This document shows, piece after piece, positions 42,525-53,869 of a stretch of 64,000 nt of DNA. Position 1 is the stretch's first letter. Every line of letters begins with the position of its first letter. A program made the translations under genes and the position numbers. The stretch is taken from NCBI GenBank assembly GCA_917880885.1, contig OU862927.1:35739571-35803570 (forward strand), read 5' to 3'. The notes beneath the pieces were generated by a model, which was not told the origin of the DNA, did no database searches, and was given only the letters and a program-made list of their open reading frames with translations. This DNA comes from Limnephilus marmoratus (Eukaryota; Arthropoda; Insecta; Trichoptera; Limnephilidae).

Positions 42525-42817
42525 CAGTGGCGGCTCGTGACTTTTGGGTGTGCTACAGTGCTGATATTAAAAAAAATGGATTTATTGATGTTGTTGTAGC
42601 GGAAAAAATTTTTTTTTTTTTTTTTGAAAATCAGTTTTTTGTATGAAAAATTTCAGAAAGTTTCAGTTTGGCGGTGGCACCGATTTCCTGAAAAATCTTC
42701 ATACAAAACACCGATTTAAAAAAAATATATATATATTTTTCGCATACGACAACATCCATGATGCCATTTTTTTAATATTAGCACCCTAGCACACCCAAAA
42801 GTCACGAGCCGCCACTG
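42525..42817. mobile_element. hAT MITE, near-perfect palindrome, 8-bp TSD
   Basis: Ends CAGTGGCGGCTCGTGACTTT and exact inverse, flanked by CTTACAAT on both sides (42517-42524, 42818-42825). The arms remain complementary almost to the centre, so the whole 293 bp can fold into one hairpin. Confidence 0.9.
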
Positions 42818-43007
42818 CTTACAATCCCAATGCGTCGGCTTTGAGTGCCACCAAAAGTTGATAGAATGCATCGACATTGTATTGTCATCAACAACATGTC
42901 TATCTGCTGAGTTTCAGCTCGATCAGATGTTGGGAAGTAGGTTAATTGCCACATCCAAGAATTGCATTTATTCATCAAAGAAAAAAATCAAAATTCAAAT
43001 AGATGTA

Positions 43008-43940
43008 TAGGGTCTTTCATTAAGAGCTTCCTATCTTTAAATTTAAATAAAACAGAGTGTGTGTGAGTATATATATAATATCATCGAAATTTTTTTTTCA
43101 TTTGAAAGGCCCATCGATGCCATTATGTATGTAATATAATATCGGTCAAATGTCCGCCGCAACTTCTCTGGGTGGCGTGATTCTGAAATGTCCACATGGA
43201 CCACTCTGGCACATTAATCAGGCTGTATTTGATCGATGGTATGGGTTATGTTGGTTTTGAGGGCCGCTGTGGTATTCGGCTTATTTGTATAGACCTGCGA
43301 CTTAAGAAAACCCCACAAGCAAAAGTCTAATGGGGTCAAATCGCACGATCTCAGTGGCCAGTTCACATCACTTCCACTTGAAAATGACCTTGCCCTCAAA
43401 TCGCTCGTGCAGGATGTCCATTGTGACATGAGCTGTGTGGCACTTAGCGCCGTCATATTGACACCATAAATCGTCGATGTCCATATCATCCAATTCAGGC
43501 CAAAAGAAGTTGGTAATCATCAACCTATAGCGTTCGCCATTGACGGTGATTTCCTGGTCAACGTTGTTCTCAGAGAAATATGGACTGATGACGCCGTCAG
43601 CCCAAAATTCACACCACACAGTGAATTTTTCAGAATGCATTGGAAGCTCTTGGATCTCTTAAGTTGCAGGTCAATGCGAATAAGCCACAAACCACAGCCC
43701 TCAAAGCCAACATAACCCATGCCATCGGTCAAATTCAGCATGATTTACACGCCCGTCATGGAAAATAGGACATTTCGCATGCGCGCCATCCAGAGAAGCC
43801 GCGGCGGACATTTGAGGGATGTTACATTCCATACATAATGGCATCAATAGGCCTTTCAAATGAAAAAAAAATCAATGATATTTCACACACACTGTTTTAT
43901 TTAAATTTAAAGATAGGAAGCTCTTAATGAAAACCCCTTT
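43008..43940. mobile_element. Tc1/mariner element with decayed transposase
   Basis: Inverted ends share TTCATTAAGAGCTTCC and TATCTTTAAATTTAAATAAA at 43017-43054 and, inverted, about 43890-43932. Probable TA target. It lies just inside the first HP1 intron, 30-950 bp from exon 1. Confidence 0.75.
43214..43741 (-). pseudogene. mariner-like transposase remnant
   Basis: Minus-strand pieces: DLWCQYDGAKCHTAHVTMDI (second catalytic Asp in QYDGAxxHxA), HERFEGKVIF, and after a frameshift SGSDVNWPLRSCDLTPLDFC and LWGFLKSQVYTNKP (third catalytic Asp in LTPLD). Several frameshifts and an altered N-terminal part mean it is dead. Confidence 0.75.
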
Positions 43941-43965
43941 ATTTAAAAATACTATAGATTCTTAC

Positions 43966-44185
43966 TGGCTTCTCGTTTTTTCCTTGCCTCCTCGAAGGCA
44001 TTGATCAGGTCCGGACAGTCAAGATTCTCCTCGGGCTCCCAGGTGTTGTCGTCATCCGAGTACCCCTTCCACTTGAGGAAGAACTCCACCTTGCCATTCC
44101 TCACTCTCCGGTCCAGCACCTTCTCCACGGAGAACTCTTCCTCTCCCTCACTGGCGCCGCCTTCGCCGGTCTTCTTGGTGGCCAT
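43966..44185 (-). CDS. HP1: HP1 exon 1: start codon and chromodomain
   Basis: Minus strand. ATG at 44185 follows a TTAAATAG acceptor (AG at 44191-44190), so an upstream non-coding exon is expected. It encodes residues 1-73. After an acidic [10 protein letters not shown] leader the chromodomain runs about 16-68 ([43 protein letters not shown]). Aromatic-cage positions are F18, W39 and Y42; flies and mammals have Tyr at the first. With exons 2 and 3 the protein is 183 residues, a normal HP1 length. HP1 binds methylated H3K9 and dimerises through its chromoshadow domain to build heterochromatin. The donor CCA|GTAAGA is in phase 1. Confidence 0.95.
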
Positions 44186-44455
44186 ATTTCTATTTAAAAA
44201 TAAAACAAAAAAAATCGTACATAAATGAAATAAAAATATTATATCATTGAAAAGAAAAAAAAAAAGCACTATGAAACAATACATGATTATAATATTTTTA
44301 TACCTAAAATATTTTTTTCATAAACATTTCTTAGGTATACAGTTTTTCTAGTTTACCAGGCAAATGCCCGTATTATTGTAGTCGACTAGTTGGTCTAAGT
44401 TCGCTGTGGTGTGGAGGGGGCACACAGCACAGCATTAGACATAAGGCAACAAACT

Positions 44456-44835
44456 TTAACCCGACATTTGCCGCTCGTGCACCGGTGTGTCATGAGATTT
44501 TACACGCGATTTTGACCCTTATGTATAAAGAAAGTGTATGAAGAACACGGTCAGAATCGCTTGCTCTATTATCGCCCTTTACCATAGCGAAACCTGCAAT
44601 GCGCCTAGTTGCTCCAAATAATTTATATTAATAATTTACCGGAGCACGGGGATGTGCGCAGTTCTTGCGCATGCGCAGGAAAAATTCCTTTAACTGCGGT
44701 TTTGACCTTTCTATGTACAAAATTTCTCAAGGACAGTGTCAGAATCGCGAGACACGAAATGTCACGTGGTGTCATAATGCCGCGTTTTAATTGGTGGTGC
44801 TTTTTGCTGGCATACCCCGGCATTCAACGAGTTAA
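44456..44835 (-). mobile_element. TTAA MITE H, two hairpins
   Basis: TTAACCCGACATTTGCCGCT at the left and inverse of TTAACTCGTTGAATGCCGG at the right. Hairpins at 44506-44560 and 44696-44748, with GCGCATGCGCAGGAAAAATT between. Inverted near-copy of D. It lies 270 bp upstream of the HP1 start codon, probably in the 5' intron or promoter region. Confidence 0.8.
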
Positions 44836-44861
44836 AGCACAAAATGAGTGTACTATATCTG

Positions 44862-45092
44862 ACAGCATCCGTGGTTGAGGGGTAAGGCTCTTGACTAGCA
44901 AACCGAAGGTTGCGGGTTCAAATCCCGGCATGTGCAAATAATTTTTTTATTGATTAATTATTTATTTTCTAATGATTAGTTATTTCATTATTAATAAATT
45001 TAAAAAAATATGAATTATATTTGCTGTACGTTCCAAAGTGGAACATCCTGGTGTAAGACCACCATTCAGAACTGAAACGTTGCATGAAATGG
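44862..45092 (+). repeat. tRNA-derived SINE, sense copy
   Basis: Head with A box GTGGTTGAGGGGTAAGGC and B box GGTTCAAATCCCGG, an AT-rich linker, then CGTTCCAAAGTGGAACATCC and GTGTAAGACCACCATTCAGA. Truncated after GAAACGTTGCATGAAATGG. Confidence 0.75.
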
Positions 45093-45149
45093 TTTTACCC
45101 ATGGACATATGAATATATCTGGACCTGCCCTAAGTGATAAAAACGTATT

Positions 45150-45212
45150 ATTTCCCCCTCCCCATGGAGCCAGCTGGAGCTCCTCCTTGGAGCCAGCTCG
45201 CTCCATGGGGAG
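45150..45212. repeat. Strong hairpin with CCATGGAGC arms
   Basis: CCCTCCCCATGGAGCCAGCT (45156-45175) pairs with AGCTCGCTCCATGGGGAGGG (45195-45214), with a direct repeat TGGAGCCAGCT inside. Function unknown. Confidence 0.65.
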
Positions 45213-45214
45213 GG

Positions 45215-46074
45215 AATCACTTGAATCTAAAATATGTGATGTCATCATTCTTGTCCTGAACAGCGCGGAACTAACATCCATACATTTTACAAAATAACAC
45301 GCCAAAAACGGTAGCTTGTGCTATACATTATACCCACATATTATGTGCACATAGCGAATGTGGACGGTTCTCCAGTGTGCTCGTCGCTGGTTACAGGGGT
45401 AAGTAAATTATGAAACATTTGTAAAAGTGTCTTAACTAAACATGGCAACAAAATATTGCTATGTGAATAGGGGCGAATCTTTTCGGGGCGAGCATTTGGT
45501 CTTCGCAAATATGTTATTAACGTGGCAAGCAATTCGCGCTCCCATGTAAAAAGGTTTATTCATTCAAAGCAGATTTTGCTTTTAAGAACTAAATGGTGAT
45601 ATTATAATGCGAGATGCCTATATACTGTCAGATTGATTTTTTAACGAATCACAGTCATCTTTCCTCTCTTCGCCCCTCATGGTTTGGTTTTTCCCCTCAT
45701 CTGTATCTTCTGGTCCGATCTTTTTTGAAGTTAAAACAGATTCAATTTTTTTTAATTTAAAATGTCTGCTAGAAAATCGATCATTATACCTATGGATTTT
45801 AAAGGTTTTTTGCTTCTTGCAATATTTGCAAGTTAAAGTTATCGTTGAAAAGTGCAAAGAAAATTTTATACTTGTTACGTGTAACTGATAATTTATTGCA
45901 TATTGATTTATTTATAACAAGAGATTCTCTTGGAGTTTAATGCAGCCTTCGATTGATTCGACAACTAAGACATATTTTTTATCGTCTGCATATGCTAGGC
46001 AATTAGCGTGTAAAAAACATTTGTGAGTTTAATTACTTAAAATCACTGATTAAGTGGTGCCTACACTGCCTACA
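45215..46074. other. Spacer upstream of HP1, no gene
   Basis: Only chance frames. No repeat shared in the window was noticed. Confidence 0.4.
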
Positions 46075-46893
46075 GCCCGCCTTCCATTGCGAGCGGAGCG
46101 GACTCAGTACAGGAATCCGCTCGACTAGCAAAAGTTAACTGCATACAAGTGCTTCCATCAAGAACGAGGCGAGCGGAGCGGACTAAACGAGTTAAATAGG
46201 TTTGAACGAGTCCGCTTCGCTAATGCGAGCGGAGCGGACTCTGTACGATCTCCGCTCGACTCGCACACGTTAACTGCTTACAAGTGCTTCCATCAAGAAC
46301 GAGGTGAGCGGAGCGGACTTGTTAAAATAGATCCGAAAGAGATCGCTCGCGCACACCATCGCCTACTAGTTTCTAGCGGACTCCGCTCAAAAACTGTAGC
46401 CAATTCAGTCGCCTCGCTGCGTTTTTGTCGAGATGGGAGGTGTTTGCCAATTTTAGTGTTTATGTAGGATACGACTAGCAAAGAATGTCGCAATGTCGTC
46501 AAAAAGGATGCGGTTTGGAAAACCATCATTGAGATGAAATTGCCGGAAATAAGAAAGTTTAAAAAAAAGTAAAAAAAAATTTCATTGTTTTTTTAAGCAA
46601 ACATTTCTTCATTGCCTACGCGTAAAAAAAATCATCCTCACTAGAATCAGTACTTGAAATCACAGAAATCGCTCTGTTCACTTCGAGACGGAACATCAAT
46701 GACTAGTTTTCAATGGAAGGGCAAAACTATTTTTCGTTGACATCGCTCCGCTCGCCTCGCTCATTTCTCGCACAGGCATTGGAAGACAAACACCTATCTT
46801 CTTAGCGACTCTTTTTTGGTGAAAGGTCAAAGCTATCTCGCTCATCTCCAACCCCACTCAGCTTGACTCTTTTCCGCTCGCAGTGGAAGGCGG
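46075..46893. mobile_element. TIR element with GCCCGCCTTCCA ends
   Basis: GCCCGCCTTCCATTGCGAGC and, inverted, GCCCGCCTTCCACTGCGAGC delimit an ~820-bp element. CGAGCGGAGCGGACT words occur at least five times. A unit starting GCGAGCGGAGCGGACT (46089, 46225; spacing 136) is repeated, both with AAGTGCTTCCATCAAGAACG. Flanking 8-mers do not match. Confidence 0.65.
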
Positions 46894-47049
46894 GCTTATC
46901 ATCTACTTCATTATATTATGTTATTTATTTATTTTTTCAGGTTCTCCATAAAACAGTTATACACCAAATTATTACGGAGAAGATTACAAAATATAAGAGA
47001 AAAAAAAGGCCAAGGGGGCAGTTTCACTATGTTGAGACGTATGTCAAAA

Positions 47050-47655
47050 GATAGTTACTGAACTCTCTGTAGGTAACATTGAAGATGTCAATGCTCAATG
47101 CAGAATCGTTAAGCAGTTGAATTGCTCTGTTTAATGGGGCATTCTGAGAGGAAGAAGTTCTCGCTTTCGGAGCATAAAAAAGTGTGTGGGATCTCCCACG
47201 AGTATACGCGTTAGGGACATATAGGTTATTCTCTTCAACATAGGTGGATTCAGTACAGTACCGGAGATCAAAAAATGTTTCCCCAAAAATATTTTTCGGC
47301 GGGCTTCTAAGGTATTAAGATCGAGCATTCCTGTTAAGAACAACGATGGATACAGGAATGGGTAGTATGTATATTCCCTCATATACAGGTAACGCATAAA
47401 ACTTTTTTGTACTTTTTCTATTTCTAGGATATGGTTTTGTTCAGAGGGTGCCCAAATAATGGAGCTGTATTCCAGGATGCTGCGGACAAGTGCTTCATAT
47501 GTTCTTCGTATTGCAATTCCATTAGTAAATTATCTCGCATTACGAAGAACAAATCCGAGCATTTTGTTGGCGCGGGAGACAATGTCCGATATGTGAGATT
47601 TGAAAGAGAGATTTGCTTCAAAAATCACGCCAATTATGTAACTACGAATGTACAA
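47050..47655 (-). pseudogene. LINE RT C-terminal fragment
   Basis: Minus strand: LVRSILEYSSIIWAPSEQNH spans the break near 47480-47440, then EKVQKSFMRYLYMREYTYYP and LDLNTLEARRKIFLGKHFL. Jockey/CR1-type thumb and C-terminus, 5'- and 3'-truncated, with at least one frameshift. Confidence 0.7.
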
Positions 47656-47699
47656 ACAATATAAATCGAATGAAAATCATGCAAACATTATTTATTTTG

Positions 47700-47900
47700 T
47701 ACACCCTCTAAGTAGTGTTATTCCTGTACACCCGTACCCCTCACCTCCTATAGACCCGTACCCGTACCTGGTACCCGCCGTCCCCGGTCCCATTCCCCAT
47801 TGCCCAGGTATTTAAAGTAGGTATAAAATACCTGAAAGTACTTTGTACCCCGTATTTTTATCAGGTATTTTTTGTACTCATACTCACTGTACCCAGTAAC
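47700..47900. repeat. GTACCC-rich stretch
   Basis: Many CCCGTACC/GTACCC/AGGTATTT words on both strands. Looks like the subterminal array of a hAT-like element whose ends are not defined. Confidence 0.4.
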
Positions 47901-47925
47901 ACAAAGTACTCACTAGACCCTCCTC

Positions 47926-48051
47926 TAGTTTGGTGACAAGATACTTCCCCGCCTCCCTCCCTCATCTCCTTGCCCCTCCTTCCTACCTTCAGCCTCACAA
48001 CATATCCCAATTGAGACTCTTGTGCGGTATTCATAATATTAAAAAAAAAAT
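47926..48051 (+). repeat. tRNA-SINE 3' part
   Basis: TTTGGTGACAAGATACTTCC, a CT-rich run, CACAACATATCCCAATTGAG and TTGTGCGGTATTCAT with an A-tail. Confidence 0.65.
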
Positions 48052-48210
48052 ACAAGTGTGCAGTTCACACGTGGTAGAAGTGAAACCTTCAGAAAACTAA
48101 AGTAGACAAGAGTGGGGAGGTTACGAAGCACCGCACCAAGAGGAGACTCATTATCATTCTCTCACAGGTTAAATCCTGTAGATATGTGTTTTTCTCTTTT
48201 TAGTGCAGTC

Positions 48211-48520
48211 TTTTTTCAAACAGGAGACACCGAGGAAAATGATTCCCCTCAGGACCTACGTCATCTTTGAGGATGCTGTGTGGAGAGTATTTTTAAAAAA
48301 TAAAGAAGAGGAAGTTCTGGTAAGGAAAAGGGTATGAGGGGTGGGTAGGAATTTGGGGATCAGTGACTCCAGGAGTGACAAACGTATGAATCCATCCCTC
48401 TGATGTTCTGAGAGAGTATGGCAAGAGAAGTCAAAAGGACTCCCTCAACCATTCTCTCCCAATCCGGCCTGCCATGCAGCTAGTGGGCAGACGCTAAGAC
48501 CCGGACAAACCTTACCCCAT
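48211..48520 (-). repeat. Retroposon family P, long-subfamily copy
   Basis: Tail and middle as in other copies. Between them lies a ~120-bp block (CAGGAGTGACAAACGTATGA, AGAAGTCAAAAGGACTCCCT, CCAATCCGGCCTGCCATGCA) shared with 52888 and 60611 but absent at 25227, 37722 and 41305. Confidence 0.75.
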
Positions 48521-48792
48521 TATATAGCATTATAGTGATGAGGAACGTATGTTTATTGCCATTTTTGCCATCATGGCAAAAAAGGTAAAAGTGGGTCGTC
48601 ACGGTTATAATAAAAGCGCTCAGTGGGTGCCCAATGGAAGCCTGCTAGCGACAGGCTGAGGAAGGGGAGCTGGACTGCATGGAAGAGGACTGAAGGAGAA
48701 TGGGAAGGACTTAGGACAGGACGCAAATGGCGTGGGAGCACAGCCACTGGCCAGAATCTTAGCCTATTTATACATTGTGTAGAAAGCATTTG

Positions 48793-49365
48793 GGGTGAAA
48801 TGCAGATCCCGCCAATGTCAGGGAATTTAATAAAAATGCACTTTTTAGATGAGAAAAGTGTGGAGAAGATGAATAAAAAATAAATTAAGGCGCGCTCGGC
48901 AAAATTGAGGGAGATACAACCGTTCAAAGTATTTAAAATTTCACTTCACGAACTGATATTGACAGTCCGTTCGCCATTTTTTCATTGCTTAAGTTGGATC
49001 CCAGCCCTAATACAGAATTAATAGTACGCCAGAATCACAAACCATGTTATTCAAACCTAGCGTAGCCGCTAAACCACTTGAAAACTGGGATGTTTTTCTT
49101 GCCTTGACGTGAGTAGGCGTTATAAAGGGGCACTTTTTTTGTATCACAAACCATGTTTAGCGTATTAGGTTATGACAAAATGGCGGGCGGACTGTCAATA
49201 TCAGTTTTGCGAAGTGAAATTTTAAATACTTTGAACGGTCGTATCTCCCTCAATTTTGCCGAGCGTGCTTTAATTTTTGTTTTATTCAGCTTTTCCACAC
49301 TTTTCTCATCTAGAAAGTGCCTTTTTATTTAATTTCCAGACATTGGCGGGATCTGCATTCCTCCC
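48793..49365. mobile_element. TIR element, GGGTGAAATG family, copy 3
   Basis: Ends GGGTGAAATGCAGATCCCG and, inverted, GGGAGGAATGCAGATCCCG, with a perfect 8-bp duplication AGCATTTG (48785-48792, 49366-49373). Arms carry AATGCACTTTTTAGATGAG. The centre has one 94-bp-type unit (CTAAACCACTTGAAAACTGG, TATAAAGGGGCAC). Confidence 0.9.
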
Positions 49366-49384
49366 AGCATTTGCAGTAAATCTG

Positions 49385-49965
49385 CTGATATGACTCGACA
49401 GACTTATCACTGGGGTACCCAAATTTTCGCACATTTCGGAACACCTCCGAAATCTTCACTGGCTGAAGTGTCCTGAAAGGATCCAATACAAGTTATGCTG
49501 GATGGTGTTTAAATCTATCAATGAAATGGCTCCTCCCTATATCTCTGAACTATGCATTCCGGAAAATATTGGTCTAAGGCAGTCAACTCTTAGATCAGCG
49601 ACATCTTCTGCAATTGGAAGGTTGAAAGAACCTAAGCGAAATCCGAACACTAAGTTTGGTGATCGTGCATTCGCAGTATCCGGCCCTGAAGCTTGGAATA
49701 AACTTCCTATGGAATTGAGATGCATAACCAACTCAGCGGAATTTAGATCCAAACTGAAAACTCACTTTTTCCGATACTCCTTTCCATAAATTCATCATTC
49801 TATTTAAACTTTGCAATTTTTAATAGTTTTTTTTTCTCTTTTCTCTTTGTTTATAGTTAACTCAATCTGTTTAATGTAATCTGTTAATTGTGATACCTCA
49901 ATCTGTTTACTGTTGAGCGATGAATCACCTTAATGCAGTAAAGGTGGACTATTAAATTTATTAAT
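49385..49965 (+). pseudogene. LINE RT C-terminus
   Basis: Plus strand from about 49397: HLRNLHWLKCPERIQYKLCW, then KSINEMAPPYISELCIPENI and FGDRAFAVSGPEAWNKLPME with LKTHFFRYSF and stop at 49787-49789. CR1/Rex-like C-terminal signature (GDRAFxVxGPxxWNxLP). The longest continuous frame, 49502-49789, is intact but 5'-truncated. Confidence 0.8.
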
Positions 49966-50560
49966 TTATTTAAAATATCTATACCTTCCCGTATATCCAG
50001 TTAACCTTCATTATACTTTTTGCACCCGTATTCTTGAATTTTAATATTATGTAAAAACTTGCCACTTCTTCTGGCACTAATCTTAAGAGGTAATACCATC
50101 GGTGAGAAATCTCGACGGTAGGTATTTTCAAAAATTATCGTTATCGCACCGCGCTCACAAAAGAACTAGCTATAGATGTGTGGGTGAGACCACGTGAGTG
50201 TTCTCTCTCCCCCTCTGCGCCTCCTTCCTACCGTCTATCGCGAATCTCATCGCATGCTTAGTCAGAATCGCGCTATAGATGTGTGAGTGAATGCAGGCCT
50301 TGTGTGTGTGGGCTACGCGCTTCACCCGTAATAAGCCGAATTATTATTTCTGCCGACCACGCATGTTCCAATCTGCAAACGTGTAGAGACAAGACTAACA
50401 TTCAATTTCTCTACCCGCTCACAGGAGCGTCCTATGAATATGCTATTATAGCTACTTTATATCGTTGTTGCGCGCACAAAATATCCTGTGGGTATTTTAG
50501 AATATTAGGAGAAATAATAAATAAAAAAAATAGGGACCCATATTTTTATTAATTGTAGAG
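49966..50560. other. Spacer, no gene recognised
   Basis: CTATAGATGTGTG occurs twice (about 50169 and 50272) flanking a CT-rich part with inverted CGATAGACGG/TACCGTC words. Possibly an eroded DNA element. Confidence 0.35.
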
Positions 50561-52677
50561 TTATTTGTGATACCATGTTTGGGTGAAAACAAGTGGGCTT
50601 AATATATATTTTTTTAATAAAACCGACAATTTTTTCTTAAATTTTGCATTCAGGATTTTTGTGCGCACTTTTTATGCACATATGATATTTTGTGTAGCAA
50701 ACGTAGGGCCTCGGGCATATTTTTTCATAAGGTCGAAATATTTCCGCTTTGCAATAAAATCCAAATAAATGGAATATTTCTGATAGTATCCGAAAACTAA
50801 AAACTGTTTTTGAAAGGCGATGAAATAAACTTTCGTTTTATAAAGGTGCACAATTACAATATTTTGTGGTTAACTTTTGAATTTGAATATAAAGTTTGAT
50901 ATTTTCTCTTTCTCTTTCGAACACCGTTTAAAACTTATTTCTCAACATAATACTCACAATAGTTATAATAGCGTATTTTCCAATGTGGACATTTTCAATT
51001 GCAAACTTACTGAATATAAAAGGTCCATAAAAAGAGTGCTTCTCTAATGGTTCTTGAATAATGTTATGTTTTTATTGTTTATATTTCTGTTATGATTTGA
51101 TTTATATGTACAACCTCTCTCCATGGCTACCAATGTTTTGATAGATTTTTTGTTTTGTAATTTTTCATTTTATATTAAAAAAAATGTTTTGAGTATACAT
51201 ATATATATTTTTTGTTTTATATAATTTTAGATTCATATTCCTTTTTATAAAATTAATTTACTTATTCTTATTATGCTGTCTCAGTAGAAGTAAAGTCACA
51301 AGGAGGAAATCCGTAATTGGTTTTATTTTGGCTATTTAATACTATGTACAAACTGAAATAAATATAAACTGTCGATTTCCCGAAAATTAATAAATAAATA
51401 ATAGTAAGGGAGACACAAGATCGATATGAGTTGTTCCCAAAGCTAACAAATAGCCGGGGGGGGGGGGTTAAATTTGGATTTGTGACCAAAACACCCAAAT
51501 AAACTGAAAATGTATTTTTTTTATCAAAAGGTAGAGAAAATATCTTGTGTGGATAAATATGTTTTATTTTATTTATTTTTGTTTCAAATTACGAAATATT
51601 GGTCTTAAAAAAATTAATTTCGTATGATTTTGGATGCAACTTAATTTTTTGGTAATTTTTTGAGAGTTAAATATAAATTATAAAAAAATATTTTTGCTTT
51701 ACCTACTGAGTTAATATTGAAGAAATATATATATATATATATTTTTTAATATTTAATATAGATATATAATTGTTCAATGGAGTTATATAAATTACATATG
51801 GTGTACATACATAGGATACGGTTACATACTAAAATATTGTGCACTTGGGAGAAATTCGAAAAATCTAAATAAAATAGAGATGAATATAGATTAATAATAA
51901 ATAGAAAGAATGAGAAAAACAGGTAATTATTTAGTTAATTATTCCTGATGAAATGTATCTTCGGTTTATATTTTTTTTTATTTCTGTAGTATATGTAGTA
52001 TATTTTTTTTAAATAATTACCATTAATTACAAGTAATGGTCAGAGTTGCCTCTAATATGATTAAAAAGATGAGTTTGAAAAATGGGATATATTTGTCAGA
52101 TTATTTAGGAAACCGTGGTGAATCAAATGGTGTAAACAAAAAAAAATTGGTCGAAAACCTCACATGGGATATTTTGTGAATGCAACGACGATATGTTCTC
52201 AAGAGTTTTGAGAATAAATATATAGATATATTTTTTTTTTACGTTATTAATTTATCAAAAAAATAACATTCTTGCATCTATTTTATTATATACTTGATGT
52301 GGAAAATAACATAGTTACTATATTAAGCCAAATAATGTACATGCGGATATACAATTGGATATATGCATAATGATAATTATACTAAAAAGGTTTTATTTCT
52401 GGGAGTGCAAAAGTCATATAGCTTCATATGTGCTAGAGCTACAAAACTACACTACTTGGATGTTTCTGACCACAAATTTTTAAAAAACTGGCGTAAAAGT
52501 ACTAATGACGTGTAAGCCCATAGAAGGGTTCTCGAGAAACACAGAAATGCATTGATTGAAATTGCACAAACGAATTGGTTATGGCGACCCAGCTTGAAAT
52601 GCTGCAAATGGGTCCAATCTTTGTGGCATCATTTTTAATTAAATGAGAACAAATAACTTGGTAAAAACAGCTTTATG
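50561..52677. other. Long AT-rich tract, no gene
   Basis: About 2.1 kb with a few dispersed-repeat fragments (50735-50815 shared with 25.7, 31.0 and 37.7 kb), a G9 run at 51455-51467 and AT microsatellites near 51727-51742. No coding signal. Confidence 0.45.
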
Positions 52678-52734
52678 TAATCAATATTATCAACATATTT
52701 CGAAAACAGAGTGTTCTTCGTCATGATAAGATTA
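52678..52734 (-). ncRNA. Hammerhead-like motif, probably inactive
   Basis: On the minus strand from 52734: stem I strands TAATC and TTATC pair with GATTA (52682-52678) and GATAA (52691-52687), the latter two separated by a TATT bulge. The core reads ATGACGA (52724-52718; consensus CUGANGA, so C3 is A), then a stem-loop with ACA/TGT, then GAAA (52701-52698), TATG and TT before GATAA. Same architecture as at 20828. The C-to-A change at the invariant core base should abolish cleavage. Confidence 0.35.
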
Positions 52735-52887
52735 ATATTAAAAGACAAACAAGTATAGGCATATGAGAATTATAGACAAAATAATAAAGGGAGAGGTGAT
52801 TAATTACTTAAAAATATCACAAAATGCAATTATACAAAATGAAATATAAAAATTATTTTTAAGTTAAATACCCTTATAGTATAGCAA

Positions 52888-53218
52888 AGTCATCGGAGAA
52901 GCTGTGTGGAGGTTATTTTTAATGAAAGGAAGGAGAGGAATTTCTGGGTAAGTAAAAATATGAAATGATGGTGGAGAGAGTCCGGCTGTAGAGATCAAAA
53001 GATCTCCCTCTTCCAGTTTCTCCCAATCCGGCCCGCCACGCAGTAAGTGGACAAAATCATCCGCCACCAAAACCCATGCAGACCTCACCCGTGAACCCGG
53101 GAACCCATGCTCAGTCACCAAACATAGCGGACCACTTGGGGTGACCAAGTGGCGGGGGTGTTGGTTATCCAATAAATGGTTCCCGGGGCGATGGTACCTA
53201 TAACGCCTCCCAAATTGA
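52888..53218 (-). repeat. Retroposon family P, long-subfamily copy
   Basis: GCTGTGTGGAGGTTATTTTT, the extra block with GTCCGGCTGTAGAGATCAAA, and the head ending CGCCTCCCAAATTGA. The tail hairpin is truncated. Confidence 0.75.
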
Positions 53219-53869
53219 AAATTTATTATAGTACTTGACATAAACAATTTTAATTTTGCACAATTTTAGTATGAAAGCTCGGTCAGTATTGGTATACCGC
53301 GATGAGTCACTAAACAGAAAAAAACGAATAAAAATATCTATTACTCGGGCAAGGACAACACTAGTCTACCGATAAAATTCGTTACATCACTACTTCGCTT
53401 TATATGTATTTGTCAAAACCCCCGTTCCCCGGCCCCCCCAGGAGAACTGAGCGAAAGGGACACCTGCACGTCGGGCCGAAAATACCTAAATAAAATCTTC
53501 GAAATCGATGTTTTGTATTCCCCATTTTTCTTCTCCAAAACTGGACCGATTTTAATTTTTTTTTTCACTAACTGTATTAAAAGAAAATATTCTATGTCGG
53601 TACGTTTTGCTTTTTTTCAAAATACATTGTTTAGTTTGTATACTGAACGTTTTTTGACGGCGTTTAAATTAGGCAATTTTATTCATTTTTGGAAGGTCCT
53701 AACTTCTATAAGAAGTAAATTATCAAAAAAAACAAAACGTACCGACACGCTAGTGGTCGATATCTATATTATGTAAAAAAAAATTTTGCTCTAGGGTCAA
53801 AATCCAGAGAGATAAACGGGGAATACGTTTGTATGGAAAAACGCCGCTAGTATTACCTCTTAATTGTAA
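53219..53869. other. Spacer, no gene recognised
   Basis: GTCGGTACGTTTTG (53596) and its inverse CAAAACGTACCGAC (53734) form an inverted repeat ~140 bp apart, and CCCCATTT/GGGGAATAC words lie further out. Perhaps a small TIR element of ~320 bp. Confidence 0.4.

Larger units (their letters stand above)
31990..43965 (-). other. First coding intron of HP1, ~12 kb of repeats
   Basis: The donor CCA|GTAAGA at 43965 and the acceptor at 31990 are in phase. The 11,976-bp intron contains at least six TTAA MITEs, three SINE/retroposon clusters, LINE tails in both orientations, a 45-bp minisatellite, two TIR elements and a decayed mariner. No additional HP1 exon is needed for the reading frame. Confidence 0.8.

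Noticed and set aside
44001..44228. Plus-strand frame of 75 codons
   Set aside because: Antisense shadow of the chromodomain exon.
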